Of a DNA stretch of 64,000 nt, positions 24,749 to 33,532 are shown in pieces (positions within the stretch are counted from its first letter, which is position 1; each line of letters begins with the position of its first letter). The notes beneath the pieces are model-generated. The model was not told the origin of the DNA. It saw only the letters and a program-made list of their open reading frames with translations, and did not search any database. The DNA lies in contig NZ_JPRN01000015.1 of assembly GCF_000737715.1 (NCBI RefSeq), positions 46,691-110,690 of the forward strand, given 5' to 3'. The stretch is from Chryseobacterium sp. JM1. Its GTDB lineage: Bacteria > Bacteroidota > Bacteroidia > Flavobacteriales > Weeksellaceae. The position numbers and the translations under genes are program-made.

Positions 24749-27700
24749 ATGAAAAAAACATTAATATTTAAAATGCTGTCTGTACTCTTTCTGCTCCTGG
24801 TAGCAGGGCTAGAGGCACAGACTTCCACAGAAAACTACGTACAGTCCAAAACCTGTTTCAATGGGGACTGTAGCAGCAGGGCCGAAACGGTCACCTATTT
24901 TGATGGCCTTGGAAGGCCAAAGCAGATCGTAGGGGTAAAAGCTTCTCCCCTGGGAAGAGATGTGGTTACCCACATAGAATATGACGCTTTTGGGAGACAG
25001 ATCTATGATTTTCTTCCCGTTCCCCAGCCAGGAACACAGAATGGAGGTATAGTGCCTTTGTCATTAGCTAATGCCACCCAGCCGGATATTTACGGACAAG
25101 AAAAAATCTTTTCTGAAAAAGTATTTGAAAACTCTCCGTTAGACCGGATTTTGGAGCAGAAACATCCAGGAAATGCGTGGAGCACTAAGCCTGTTCGATT
25201 TGAATATGGTGTCAATATAGGAAATGATGTATTTCAATTTATCACTACTACCGTTCCGGAAAATAATGCTACAAAATCCAGCGTAAGTTTTTCATCTACC
25301 TATGCAGCAGGCCAGTTATATAGAAATGCTGTTACAGATGAAGATGGAAATAAGACCTATGAATATAAAAACGGAAAAGGACAGACCATTTTATCAAGAA
25401 AAATGCTGTCCGGTGCAGAATATGCAGACACTTATTATGTTTATAATGAATACAACCAACTGGCATTTGTCATTCCCCCTAAAGCCGTCAATCAAGCCAT
25501 AACCGAAACCTTATTAAATGAATTGTGCTACCAATACCGCTATGACGGGCAAGGCAGGCTGGTGGAAAAAAAGCTTCCCGGCAAGGGCTGGGAATACATG
25601 CTCTATGATAAGCAAGACAGGCTTGTAGCCACCCAGGATGCTGAACTAAGGAAAAAGAGCCAATGGCTGTATACCAAGTATGATAAATTTGGGAGGGTTG
25701 CCATTACGGGATTAAGTAAAGGCGGGGCCAGATCATACGAACAGGCACTGGCAGACCTTCAAAACTCAAATAATGTAGAAAGGATTGGGACTGTTTTTTT
25801 TAACAGGCAGGGAATGGATGTTTATTATAATAATCCTGAAGGGACTTATCCCAAATCGCCTGCATGGGTTAGCTTATTGTCATTAAACTACTACGATACC
25901 TATCCACCTGACGCACCGGGCGTACCTCTAATTGTGGAGGGGCAGTACACACTGGCGCAGGAATTGAGTGCTTCGGATGATGCTTCTACCAAAAGTTTGG
26001 TTACTGCCTCTTATGTGAAAAACATAGAAGACGACAAATAGACCAAAACCTACAGCTATTACGATTCCAGCGGAAGGATGATAGCCACAAAATCCACCAA
26101 TCATTTGGGTGGCTATACTGACAAGGAATTTAAACTGGATTTTGCCGGAAAAACAGAATCTATCATTACCCGGCACAAAAGAAGTCCCACTGATGGTGAT
26201 TTGAAAGTAAAAGAAAGGTTTATCTACGACGACCAAAAAAGACTTCTGAAACATTACCATACCACAGAAAACTACCAGGAGGAACTTCTTGCTGAGAATA
26301 CCTATAATGAGCTGGGCCAGCTTGCCAATAAAAAAACGGGAAACACCTCGGGAACGCCGTTGCAGTCTGTAAATTATGGGTATAATATCAGGGGCTGGCT
26401 CACGAACGTGAACGATCCTTCCAATCTTCCCGGACAGCTCTTTGGGTATGAACTCAAATACCAGAACCCCGGACTTTCACAATATGCTAAGTTCAACGGC
26501 AATATTTCGGAAATCACCTGGAGGACAATGGGTACAGATGATGCCTTAAAGAGATATACCTACAGCTATGATGTACTAAACAGGATGAGGGCTGCCTATT
26601 ATCAGGAACCTAATGCTACTGCCCCCTTTAATAAGCTCTATAATGAGGAACTGGATTATGATTTGAACGGAAACATTATCAATCTCAAGAGAAATACCAA
26701 GGGTCAAAACCTTACACCACTTTACATAGACAACCTGGAATATATCTATCAGGGGAATAGAATGGTATCTGTAAAAGATAAGACAGGGAACCCCTCAGGC
26801 TATATTGGGGGCGGAAATGCCATTACCTACGATCTGAATGGGAATATGACCAATCATTTGGATAAAGGGATAACGGCTATCTCGTATAATTTTTTAAATT
26901 TGCCTAATGAGGTAAAGTTTCCGGATCTCAAGAACAGGCTTATGTTTATCTACCGTGCAGACGGTGTAAAGCAGAAAAAACTCTACAGGTTCTTCAATGC
27001 ACAGGGAGGGATTACGGTACGAAATACCGACTATCTGGATGGCTTTCAGTATGACCAGGAGGGAAATAGCATAACGCTCCAGTTTTTCCCTACCAGCGAA
27101 GGCTATTATGATTACCAGAAGAAAAGGTATGTCTACAATTACGAAGATCATGTAGGAAATATAAGACTGGCTTACTATTGGGATACTGTTACCCAAGATG
27201 TTGCTATAGACCGTGAAGCCAATTATTATCCTTTTGGGTTAGAATATGAAGGTTTTAACACAACCCAACTGCCTAGCTATAGATATGGATATAACGGGAA
27301 AGAACTACAAAAAGAAACAGGTTGGAATGATTATGGAGCAAGAATGTATATGGCTGATTTGGGAAGATGGGGAGTAGTAGATCCGTTGGCAGAAATTTCA
27401 AGAAGGTGGGGTACTTATACTTATGCGTATAGCAATCCTATTCGATTTATTGACCCAGATGGTATGCAAAATTATGATGTTATAATGTCAGGGGATCTTA
27501 AAGATAAAGCATTTGAACAACTTCAAGCAAAATCAGGCAATCTTGATTTACAAATGAATTCAAAAGGAAAAGTTACTGGAAGTATTAAAAGTGGTGCGAC
27601 AGCAACAGCGGCTGAATTAAAATTATTGGAAGCAACAGTTGATTCTTCTGTTATGGTTAATTTAGACGCAACAAGTGCAAATAGTATTGATAATACACCG

Positions 27701-28168
27701 CTTTTCGGGGGGGCTTTTGGTGGAAGTGAAATAGATGATAATGGTATTGTTCAAACAAATCAAATTATGAATCCTAATCAAGCAGAAATAATTGAAAATG
27801 CTATTGGAAGGCCTAAAGGAGGAACAGTGTTACATGAAATACTTGAGTCTTATATAGCTGGAAAAAATAATCCCGGAGCACCTGGGTTTGGAATTGGAGG
27901 GGATTTGAGTGAAAAGCCATATCTTGATGCACATAATGCAGCAAACAAATTAGATCCTTCGCATAAAAATTATACCATATCACAGACCACAGACTCCGTG
28001 GATGTGATTATCGGAGGTACTAAATTTGGAACAGTGACGAGTTATATTAATGTAACAAAAACAACACCGCTAATTAAAAGCAATGGAGAACCACATAGGA
28101 GAAAGACGGTGACAAGCGTTACTAAAGTTCCTGTTGCAACGGCAAAAGACGTAAGAATAAGAAATTAA
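24749..28168 (+). pseudogene. RHS repeat-associated core protein with C-terminal toxin tip, interrupted by in-frame TAG
   Basis: Signal peptide MKKTLIFKMLSVLFLLLVAGLEAQ, then a DUF6443-like start (YFDGLGRPKQIVGVKASPLGRDVVTHIEYD), YD repeats and the RHS core GARMYMADLGRWGVVDPLAE and YAYSNPIRFIDPDGMQ (end near 27465). Codon 431 is TAG at 26039-26041, and the same frame continues without a break to 28168 (1139 residues in all). Relatives have Trp (TGG) there, as I recall, so it looks like a nonsense mutation. The tip after 27465 is more AT-rich than the core and holds LHEILESY (27830-27850) and AHNAAN (27929-27946), a possible HExxE...H zinc site. A toxic metallopeptidase is one reading, not proven. 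Confidence 0.8.
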
Positions 28169-28179
28169 AAAATAATAAA

Positions 28180-28533
28180 ATGAAAAAAATAATGTTTATT
28201 CTAATGCTCATTTTAACTTCATTTCTTTATGCTCAACAAGAAAATGAAGTAAGAATTAAAAAAATAATTGAATTTGAAAAATCTTATGTTTTTAAATTTA
28301 AAAATTTGAAGACAAGAAAGATAGATTACTTCTTTTCTTATAAAAAAGATACTTGTGATAATGGTGTAAAAATATATAAGGGTAAAAAATACAATATTAT
28401 GATGTTTCGAATTACTATTCCTCATCAAAATGATGGAAATACTTACATGATGGGTGTAGATGATTTTATTCTTCCTTCAGGTCACAAATTGTATTTCTCT
28501 GAATATGTCAGAGGTTTGTATGTTTGTCAATAA
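28180..28533 (+). CDS. Candidate exported immunity protein for the RHS tip
   Basis: 117 residues; signal peptide MKKIMFILMLILTSFLYAQ with cleavage before QENEV. The mature part is Lys, Phe and Tyr rich, and I recognise no family. It begins 12 bp after the RHS stop, is very AT-rich like the toxin tip, and a terminator at 28631-28658 follows. Position and composition fit the immunity partner of the current tip; the signal peptide suggests protection in the periplasm. It could instead be an unrelated small exported protein. Confidence 0.6.
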   Translation: MKKIMFILMLILTSFLYAQQENEVRIKKIIEFEKSYVFKFKNLKTRKIDYFFSYKKDTCDNGVKIYKGKKYNIMMFRITIPHQNDGNTYMMGVDDFILPSGHKLYFSEYVRGLYVCQ

Positions 28534-28539
28534 TGAGAT

Positions 28540-28587
28540 ATGGTAGGTGGTAATCAGGGTAATGTTCCAAAGTTATTGATTGGATAA
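28540..28587 (+). pseudogene. Scrap of a displaced RHS toxin tip (tail 1)
   Basis: The frame reads MVGGNQGNVPKLLIG then TAA, preceded by TGA in frame. The tail GGNxxxVPKLLI is matched by a second scrap at 28758-28790. It looks like the last residues of a former toxin tip left behind when the current tip replaced it. Confidence 0.45.
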
Positions 28588-28630
28588 TTTATATAATTAA
28601 CTTATTGAAAATCAATTCTAAAATTAAAAT

Positions 28631-28658
28631 AGCGAGGGTAGGTTATCCTGCTCTTGCT
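28631..28658 (+). terminator. Stem-loop terminator after the candidate immunity gene
   Basis: AGCGAGGGTAGG (28631-28642) pairs with CCTGCTCTTGCT (28647-28658) over 12 bp with three G-U pairs. The loop is TTAT, flanked by AAAAT and TTATTTT. Confidence 0.6.
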
Positions 28659-28724
28659 TATTTTAGCCGTTAAAAATGATCTTAAATGGTTGATGATCAT
28701 TCCTCGTGTATCAAAGGTTAGTGA

Positions 28725-28790
28725 TGCGTGATTTTCAAATTGATTTTCAGAAGAAAAGGTGGTAATCTTCCAAAGTTTTTGATAGAATAA
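28725..28790 (+). pseudogene. Scrap of a displaced RHS toxin tip (tail 2)
   Basis: After a TGA at 28722-28724 the frame reads 21 residues ending GGNLPKFLIE with TAA at 28788-28790. The end resembles tail 1 (GGN...PK.LI). The next gene starts 4 bp later, exactly where an immunity gene follows its toxin. So this is probably the end of the toxin that matched the 28795 gene. Confidence 0.45.
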
Positions 28791-28794
28791 ATAT

Positions 28795-29433
28795 ATGATA
28801 ACATATAAAGGAATTCAAATAAATGTAGTAGATAATCTTTACGTGAAAACAAAAGGATTAGATTCTTATATAACTAAAGAAATTAGAGTTGCCATTGATA
28901 ATAATCAGCCCGAAAACTATATCGAGGTTATTAAATATATTATAGATTATATCGTAGATAGTAAACCTATTATTTCTGAAAACCAAAATATTGGCTATTA
29001 TTCATGGCTTTTACAATTTAGGCTGGATGAGGATGATAACTGCTATGATCTATATGAAGCAAACGCTGACGGAAGTGATTTAAATAAAGGTTGTGATACG
29101 GCAATTTCAGTTGTCAGGCAGCAAGGGGAAATATGTTGGCAGCAAAATCTTATTCCTCTTTTTCCAAACTTCAATCAGTCAGTTGTTATATCGGATGGTG
29201 TCTATGAAGGAAAAGATATCGAAGGAATAAGATATGCCTCGCCTCAAGATGAGAGTGGATGGTACCTTATCACAGATGATTATAATGAGGATATTAAATC
29301 ATTAAAAATGGTGCATTTTTATCATGTTGCCTTTGCTCGGCCTGATATTTTAAAATATTTAGCATTGCCTTTCGGATACAGATTCCTCATGAAAGGTGGA
29401 AAGTTTGAAATAAATAAAGATGAGGAGGTATGA
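28795..29433 (+). CDS. Immunity protein, Imm33 (DUF2185)-like C-terminal domain
   Basis: 212 residues, no signal peptide, acidic. The C-terminal part, SGWYLITDDYNEDI followed by HVAFARPDILKYLALPFGYRF, has the pattern of DUF2185/Imm33 domains of polymorphic-toxin immunity proteins. The N-terminal 110 residues are not recognised. It has no intact toxin upstream, only a toxin tail scrap 4 bp away, so it looks like an orphan immunity gene that still protects against a lost or rival tip. Confidence 0.65.
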   Translation: MITYKGIQINVVDNLYVKTKGLDSYITKEIRVAIDNNQPENYIEVIKYIIDYIVDSKPIISENQNIGYYSWLLQFRLDEDDNCYDLYEANADGSDLNKGCDTAISVVRQQGEICWQQNLIPLFPNFNQSVVISDGVYEGKDIEGIRYASPQDESGWYLITDDYNEDIKSLKMVHFYHVAFARPDILKYLALPFGYRFLMKGGKFEINKDEEV

Positions 29434-29700
29434 TTTAAGATAATGTATCAAATGTGTTGGTAATAATTTAGGGTGTTGATTTTCAGTGCACTAAGTTTTA
29501 AAAATGAAAGGAAAATATAATTTTGAAATGATATTTAGGGTCGCTAGTGCAGAAGAAACAATAAAATAGGCGGCCTAAAATGTTGAAGATCATAGTTGAT
29601 GTATCAGATGTGTTGGTAATAAGAAGACCATGTAGGAAACGTAGCAGGCAAGAATAAGAGTTTATACACATAACTCTTTATATTTTTCCTACTTCTCTGG
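29434..29700 (+). pseudogene. Decayed RHS-locus DNA with direct repeats and an RHS-core scrap
   Basis: No intact ORF. AATGTATCAAATGTGTTGG (29442-29460) and GATGTATCAGATGTGTTGG (29598-29616) are direct repeats of 25 bp in full (to TAATAA) with two mismatches. At 29623-29673 the frame reads EDHVGNVAGKNKSLYT then stop; EDHVGN equals the RHS core block at about 27142 (YEDHVGNIRLAYY). This supports remnants of an older RHS cassette. Confidence 0.45.
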
Positions 29701-29723
29701 AACCCTATATAAATCTATAATTT

Positions 29724-29903
29724 GACTCTTTTATATTCAAATAATAAACTAAAAGAGTCTTCCGCCATTCTTTTTATATCTTCGATGAATCTTTGAGGCT
29801 GTATTTTAACTCTAAAAGAGTCTTCCGTCATTCTTTTTGTATCACAGATAAGCCTCTGAGATTATATTTTAAGCCAAAAAGAGTCTTCGGATATTCTCTT
29901 TGC
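29724..29903. repeat. 63-bp tandem repeats with AAAAGAGTCTTC heads
   Basis: Two and a half imperfect units start at 29750, 29813 and 29876 with period 63. Each begins TAAAAGAGTCTTCCG or a close variant. The first unit is preceded by GACTCTTTTA (29724-29733), the inverse of TAAAAGAGTC (29750-29759), giving a 10-bp hairpin. No open frame spans the repeats. The rest of the gap up to 30143 is AT-rich, with no gene seen. Confidence 0.6.
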
Positions 29904-30057
29904 TAAGAATTTCACTGAAATGATCTGGGAAATATAAGACCCGGCTGTATAGATACCTATAAAAATAAAGTTTTACAACCCATACAGTATAATGTACAGT
30001 AATATATAGCAAAAAGCTTATTTTTTAGTGGTTATATAGCGCTATTCACCTGAACCC

Positions 30058-30091
30058 CCCACCAACAAAACATTGAACCACCCACCAACAA
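30058..30091. promoter_or_regulatory. Direct-repeat operator upstream of the SDR-GlcG-AraC operon
   Basis: CCCACCAACAA occurs at 30058-30068 and again at 30081-30091, 23 bp apart (about two helical turns) and 53 bp before the ATG at 30144. Head-to-tail sites with this spacing are typical of AraC/XylS proteins, and an AraC gene closes the operon at 31359. Confidence 0.55.
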
Positions 30092-30143
30092 TCTTCCCTT
30101 CAAAATCCCTGAAATTTGTATCTGTAACAATAAGAAATACAAA

Positions 30144-30935
30144 ATGAGCAAAACTATTTTAATTACAGGTGCAGCAAGCGGTTTCGGGAAGATAGCCGCA
30201 TTTGATCTTGCTAAAAAAGGACACAAAGTAATCGCAACCGCACAGGTTTATCCACAGGTAAGTGATTTAATACGTGAGGCGGGTGAATTGGGAATTGAAC
30301 TAACCGTTGATAAACTGGACGTCACCAATTCAAGAGATATCGCTTATATCCATCAAAAATATGATATTGATATTTTAATCAGCAATGCAGGTATTATGGA
30401 AGGTGGTCCTATTGCAGAGCAGCCTTTGGAATTTATCCGTTCTATGTTTGATGTGAATGTTTTCGGTGGGTTGGAACTTGCACAGGGTTTCGTTAAGAAA
30501 TTCATTGAGCAGAAAAAACCGGGTAAAATTGTGTTCACCACTTCTATGGGAGGTTTATGGACAGTGCCTTATGTAGCGGCATACTGTGCTTCAAAACACG
30601 CTATGGAATCTATTGCAGAAGGTTTAAAAACCGAACTGGCTCCGTTCAACATCAAGATCGCAACGTGTAATCCCGGAGTTTTCGGAACAGGATTCAATGA
30701 CAGAGGAGTAGATTCTATCTTCCGTTGGTATGATCCGAAAGTGAATTTCACACCGGAGTCTTCTTTCGATGGCGTTGCTGAATCTCTGGCGCATCAGCTG
30801 GATCCTCAGTCTATGGCTGATGTGATTGTGAATGTAGCACTGGATGAAAATTCCAATTTCAGAAACGTGCATCCTAAAGAAACGGAAGATTTTGTAAAAC
30901 AGCTTCAGGCTGATGCCTGGACGGCAAAAAGTTAA
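30144..30935 (+). CDS. Short-chain dehydrogenase/reductase (SDR)
   Basis: 263 residues, classical SDR. The cofactor motif is ITGAASGFGKIAAF (TGxxxGxG, residues about 6-14). NAG occurs in LISNAGIMEGG, Ser in TTSMGG, and the catalytic YxxxK is YCASK. It is cytoplasmic and oxidises or reduces an alcohol or ketone with NAD(P)(H). It is the first gene of an operon with GlcG/HbpS-like and AraC genes (gaps of 3 and 18 bp). The substrate is unknown. Confidence 0.88.
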   Translation: MSKTILITGAASGFGKIAAFDLAKKGHKVIATAQVYPQVSDLIREAGELGIELTVDKLDVTNSRDIAYIHQKYDIDILISNAGIMEGGPIAEQPLEFIRSMFDVNVFGGLELAQGFVKKFIEQKKPGKIVFTTSMGGLWTVPYVAAYCASKHAMESIAEGLKTELAPFNIKIATCNPGVFGTGFNDRGVDSIFRWYDPKVNFTPESSFDGVAESLAHQLDPQSMADVIVNVALDENSNFRNVHPKETEDFVKQLQADAWTAKS

Positions 30936-30938
30936 ATC

Positions 30939-31340
30939 ATGAGCATCACTTATAAACAGGCTGCAAAAGCACTTCAGGCAGCCATTGAAAAAGCCGGATC
31001 CATCAATATTCCGGTAAGTATTGTGGTGGTAGATAATGGCGGACACCTGATGACATTAGCACGGCTGGACAGCGTTTACGGGGTTATCGATTTTGCTCTT
31101 AAAAAAGCAAAAACCGCAGTAATGTTCGGAGTTGACAGCGATGTCATGGGAAGTATCATTGCCGGAGCAGATATGCACGGATATGGTATGCTGAATTCCA
31201 ATGGCGGACTTTTAACGATTGCCGGTGGAGTAGTGATCAAAGATGCTGAGGGAAAAATCATTGGAGCCATAGCATCTTCCGGGGGAACTCCCGAGCAGGA
31301 CAAAGAGATTGCAGAGGCTGGTGCTTCTGTTATGGGTTAA
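30939..31340 (+). CDS. GlcG/HbpS family protein
   Basis: 133 residues covering one complete GlcG/HbpS domain: IPVSIVVVDNGGHLMTLARLDSV, a helical middle and GLLTIAGGVVIKDAEGKIIGAIASSGGTPEQDKEIAEAG. The family includes haem-binding HbpS and glycolate-locus GlcG. There is no signal peptide, so it is cytoplasmic. It lies between the SDR and AraC genes in one operon and may act as a small-molecule sensor or accessory protein to the SDR (inference). Confidence 0.85.
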   Translation: MSITYKQAAKALQAAIEKAGSINIPVSIVVVDNGGHLMTLARLDSVYGVIDFALKKAKTAVMFGVDSDVMGSIIAGADMHGYGMLNSNGGLLTIAGGVVIKDAEGKIIGAIASSGGTPEQDKEIAEAGASVMG

Positions 31341-31358
31341 ATTTCAGATATTTGTATC

Positions 31359-32162
31359 ATGGAGAGAACTTCTGAGATCATATTTGACAAACTGGTGTAT
31401 TCATGTGCCTTTGAAATGTACAGGGGACATGAGGAATTTATTCCGGATCATTTTCTGGGTTTCCAGCTGTCAGGTGAAACGCATGCTTTTCATGACAAAG
31501 GAAAAACAATCATAAAAGAAAATACAGTCGTTCTGGTACGGAAAAATCAATTGATTCGTACCGTAAAACATCCTTCAAAAAATGAAAAGTATCAGTTTAT
31601 TTCCATAACGCTGGATCAGGAAACGCTCCGCCAATACGCTGCTGAAAATAAAATGGCTGCCACGGAAAGATTTCCCGATACCGAAAAGCTGTTTTTTGAA
31701 CCGGATGAGTTTTTCAGAGGATATTTTGTTTCGTTGCTGCCCTATGTTGACAAGACTAAAACAGCAACCTCCAGATTGGTTATTTTAAAGATCAAAGAAG
31801 CGATAGAACTCATTCTGCAAAGTAATCCTGATTTTAAAAACCTTCTTTTTGACTTTTCTGAACCACATAAGATTGATCTGAAAGAATACATGAATAAAAA
31901 TTTTATGTTCAATGTATCGGTGGAAACTTTTGCCAGGCTTACAGGCCGCAGTCTGTCGGGATTTAAGCGTGATTTTAACAAAGCATTCAATACAACCCCC
32001 AAACAGTGGCTTAAAGAGAAAAGACTGGAAGAAGCGTATTATTTGATTCGCCACAGAGATAAAAAACCGTCAGATATTTATCTTGAGCTGGGATTTGAAA
32101 ATCTTTCTCATTTCTACTATTCGTTCAAACAGAAGTTCGGAATGACTACCAGTGAGATTTAA
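31359..32162 (+). CDS. AraC family transcriptional regulator
   Basis: 267 residues. The N-terminal cupin-like sensor has a conserved start (MERTSEIIFDKLVYSCAFEMYRG region) and FIPDHFLGFQLSGETHAF. The C-terminal double HTH is VSVETFARLTGRSLSGFKRDF and KPSDIYLELGFENLSHFYYSF. It is the last gene of the SDR-GlcG operon and probably activates it through the direct repeats at 30058-30091 (inference). A strong terminator follows at 32189-32215. Confidence 0.85.
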   Translation: MERTSEIIFDKLVYSCAFEMYRGHEEFIPDHFLGFQLSGETHAFHDKGKTIIKENTVVLVRKNQLIRTVKHPSKNEKYQFISITLDQETLRQYAAENKMAATERFPDTEKLFFEPDEFFRGYFVSLLPYVDKTKTATSRLVILKIKEAIELILQSNPDFKNLLFDFSEPHKIDLKEYMNKNFMFNVSVETFARLTGRSLSGFKRDFNKAFNTTPKQWLKEKRLEEAYYLIRHRDKKPSDIYLELGFENLSHFYYSFKQKFGMTTSEI

Positions 32163-32188
32163 CAATAAAAAAACACATTAATAATAAA

Positions 32189-32220
32189 AAAGGAGCAGCG
32201 ATAAACTGCTCCTTTCTTAT
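32189..32220 (+). terminator. Intrinsic terminator of the SDR-GlcG-AraC operon
   Basis: AAAGGAGCAG (32189-32198) and CTGCTCCTTT (32206-32215) form a perfect 10-bp stem with a 7-base loop, followed by a T-rich CTTAT. Confidence 0.85.
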
Positions 32221-32223
32221 ATT

Positions 32224-32362
32224 GAGGTTGGGAAGATGGAAGTTCTTGATACCACGGCCAGAACTGCAGGACTGTGTATTTGGGTAAGTATCCTTGTCAA
32301 GGTTTTACACCTTGACAAGGATATCAAGAATAACTTCCAGCCTCCCTCTTCCAGCTTCTAAA
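32224..32362. repeat. Dispersed MITE-like intergenic element, copy B
   Basis: The right end TCCCTCTTCCAGCTTC (32343-32358) is the inverse of GAAGCTGGAAGAGGGA in copies A and C. The inner hairpin is perfect: TATCCTTGTCAAGGT (32289-32303) with ACCTTGACAAGGATA (32309-32323). It sits between convergent genes. Confidence 0.65.
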
Positions 32363-32368
32363 CTCAGA

Positions 32369-33445
32369 TTAAGGAATCAATCTTTCCGCCTTCAGTTTTT
32401 CAAACAGTTCCGTGAAAGAATCTTCCGTATTCTGATACGCTGTAAAACCAAGTTTTCTGCTTTTAGCCATATCAGACATCACTTCCAGAGGTCTTCCGAG
32501 ATCCAGATCCGTGTGCCATGCAGAAGCCAGTCTGTCGAGGTTATTCTCTTTCAAACCATATTTTTTGGCTATTTCTTTCCAGGTTTCGCCTTCATGATTC
32601 AATACATTTTCCAAAGGCCTTACCGTTCCGTCAAAATCTTCGGCCTCAATACCAAACCAGTCTGCAAGTCTTTTCCAAAGCCATTTCCATCGGAAAACAT
32701 CTCCATTCACAATATTGAAAGCCTGATTTTTTGCAGATTCTGTAGTAGAAGCCCAGACGAGTTGTTGGGCTAAGATTCTGGCATCCGTCACATCTGAAAC
32801 ACCGTTCCATTGCTCTGCAGATCCCGGCCAGATCATTTTCTGTCCTTTTTCCTTGCAGATACTGGCATATGCCGCAAGAGTAGTTCCCATATTCATCAGG
32901 TTACCCACCGCATATCCGATTACCGTATGAGGCCTGTGAATACTCCACGTAAATCCATCTCTTTCCGAAGCTTTATACACTTCATCTTCCTGCGCATAGT
33001 AAAAATTGGGGAGGAGAAGTCTCGGATGTTCTTCTCTGACCGGAGTTTCAGGAAGTTTTCCTTCTTTAGCATACGCTTCAAAAGGCCCTAAATAATGTTT
33101 CAGACCTGTCACCAAAGCTACATGCTTTACCGATTTTTTTGGAGCCAAAACATCCAATAGATTTCTCACCAATGCACTGTTCACACGGATGTTTTCTTCT
33201 TCGGTATCATTTCGCATCCATGTTGTAAAATATACATGAGTAGGAGAGATTCCATCCAATGCTGAATTTAAACTGTCGATATCCAGTAGATCAGCCTTTA
33301 CCGGAAGAAGTTCCGGGATATTGTTATTTGTATTTCTGGAAAGTCCGTAAACGGTCCATCCCTGTGAGATCAATTCTTCGGCAAGATTGCTGCCTGTAAT
33401 TCCTGTCGCACCCACTACCAGTGCTATGTTTTTTGTATGGTCCAT
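32369..33445 (-). CDS. PRISE-like (progesterone 5-beta-reductase/iridoid synthase family) NAD(P)-dependent reductase
   Basis: 358 residues, an extended/atypical SDR. The N-terminal VVGATGITGSNLAEEL is the nucleotide-binding loop. GLKHYLGPFEAYAKEGKLPETPVREEHPR followed by PNFYYAQEDEVY is the PRISE signature, with the Tyr of FYYAQED in the catalytic place and Lys in GLKHY. Bacterial members reduce the C=C of enones. The gene has its own TAATTTTG promoter with two FNR-like boxes upstream, beside a Crp/Fnr gene. Confidence 0.85.
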   Translation of the reverse strand: MDHTKNIALVVGATGITGSNLAEELISQGWTVYGLSRNTNNNIPELLPVKADLLDIDSLNSALDGISPTHVYFTTWMRNDTEEENIRVNSALVRNLLDVLAPKKSVKHVALVTGLKHYLGPFEAYAKEGKLPETPVREEHPRLLLPNFYYAQEDEVYKASERDGFTWSIHRPHTVIGYAVGNLMNMGTTLAAYASICKEKGQKMIWPGSAEQWNGVSDVTDARILAQQLVWASTTESAKNQAFNIVNGDVFRWKWLWKRLADWFGIEAEDFDGTVRPLENVLNHEGETWKEIAKKYGLKENNLDRLASAWHTDLDLGRPLEVMSDMAKSRKLGFTAYQNTEDSFTELFEKLKAERLIP

Positions 33446-33464
33446 TTCTGTAAAATTTCTTTTA

Positions 33465-33532
33465 CAAAATTAGGAACAGGAGAGGTTTGAAACACTTGAC
33501 CTGCGTCATGGATTAGTATTGATCCAGATCAA
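33465..33532 (-). promoter_or_regulatory. Promoter of the PRISE gene with two FNR-like boxes
   Basis: The -7 element is TAATTTTG on the minus strand (CAAAATTA at 33465-33472). Upstream lie TTGACCTGCGTCAT (33496-33509) and TTGATCCAGATCAA (33519-33532). The second is an exact FNR-type TTGAT-N4-ATCAA box and the first a close variant. Centres are 23 bp apart, near -44 and -67 from the likely start of transcription. Confidence 0.65.

Noticed and set aside
19940..29700. RHS locus as part of a transposon or prophage
   Set aside because: No transposase, integrase, phage gene or tRNA flank is present; T9SS-linked RHS loci occur as ordinary chromosomal loci in the genus.
29724..29903. Possible CRISPR array from 63-bp periodicity
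   Set aside because: Units are imperfect over their whole length and there is no constant repeat with variable spacers.
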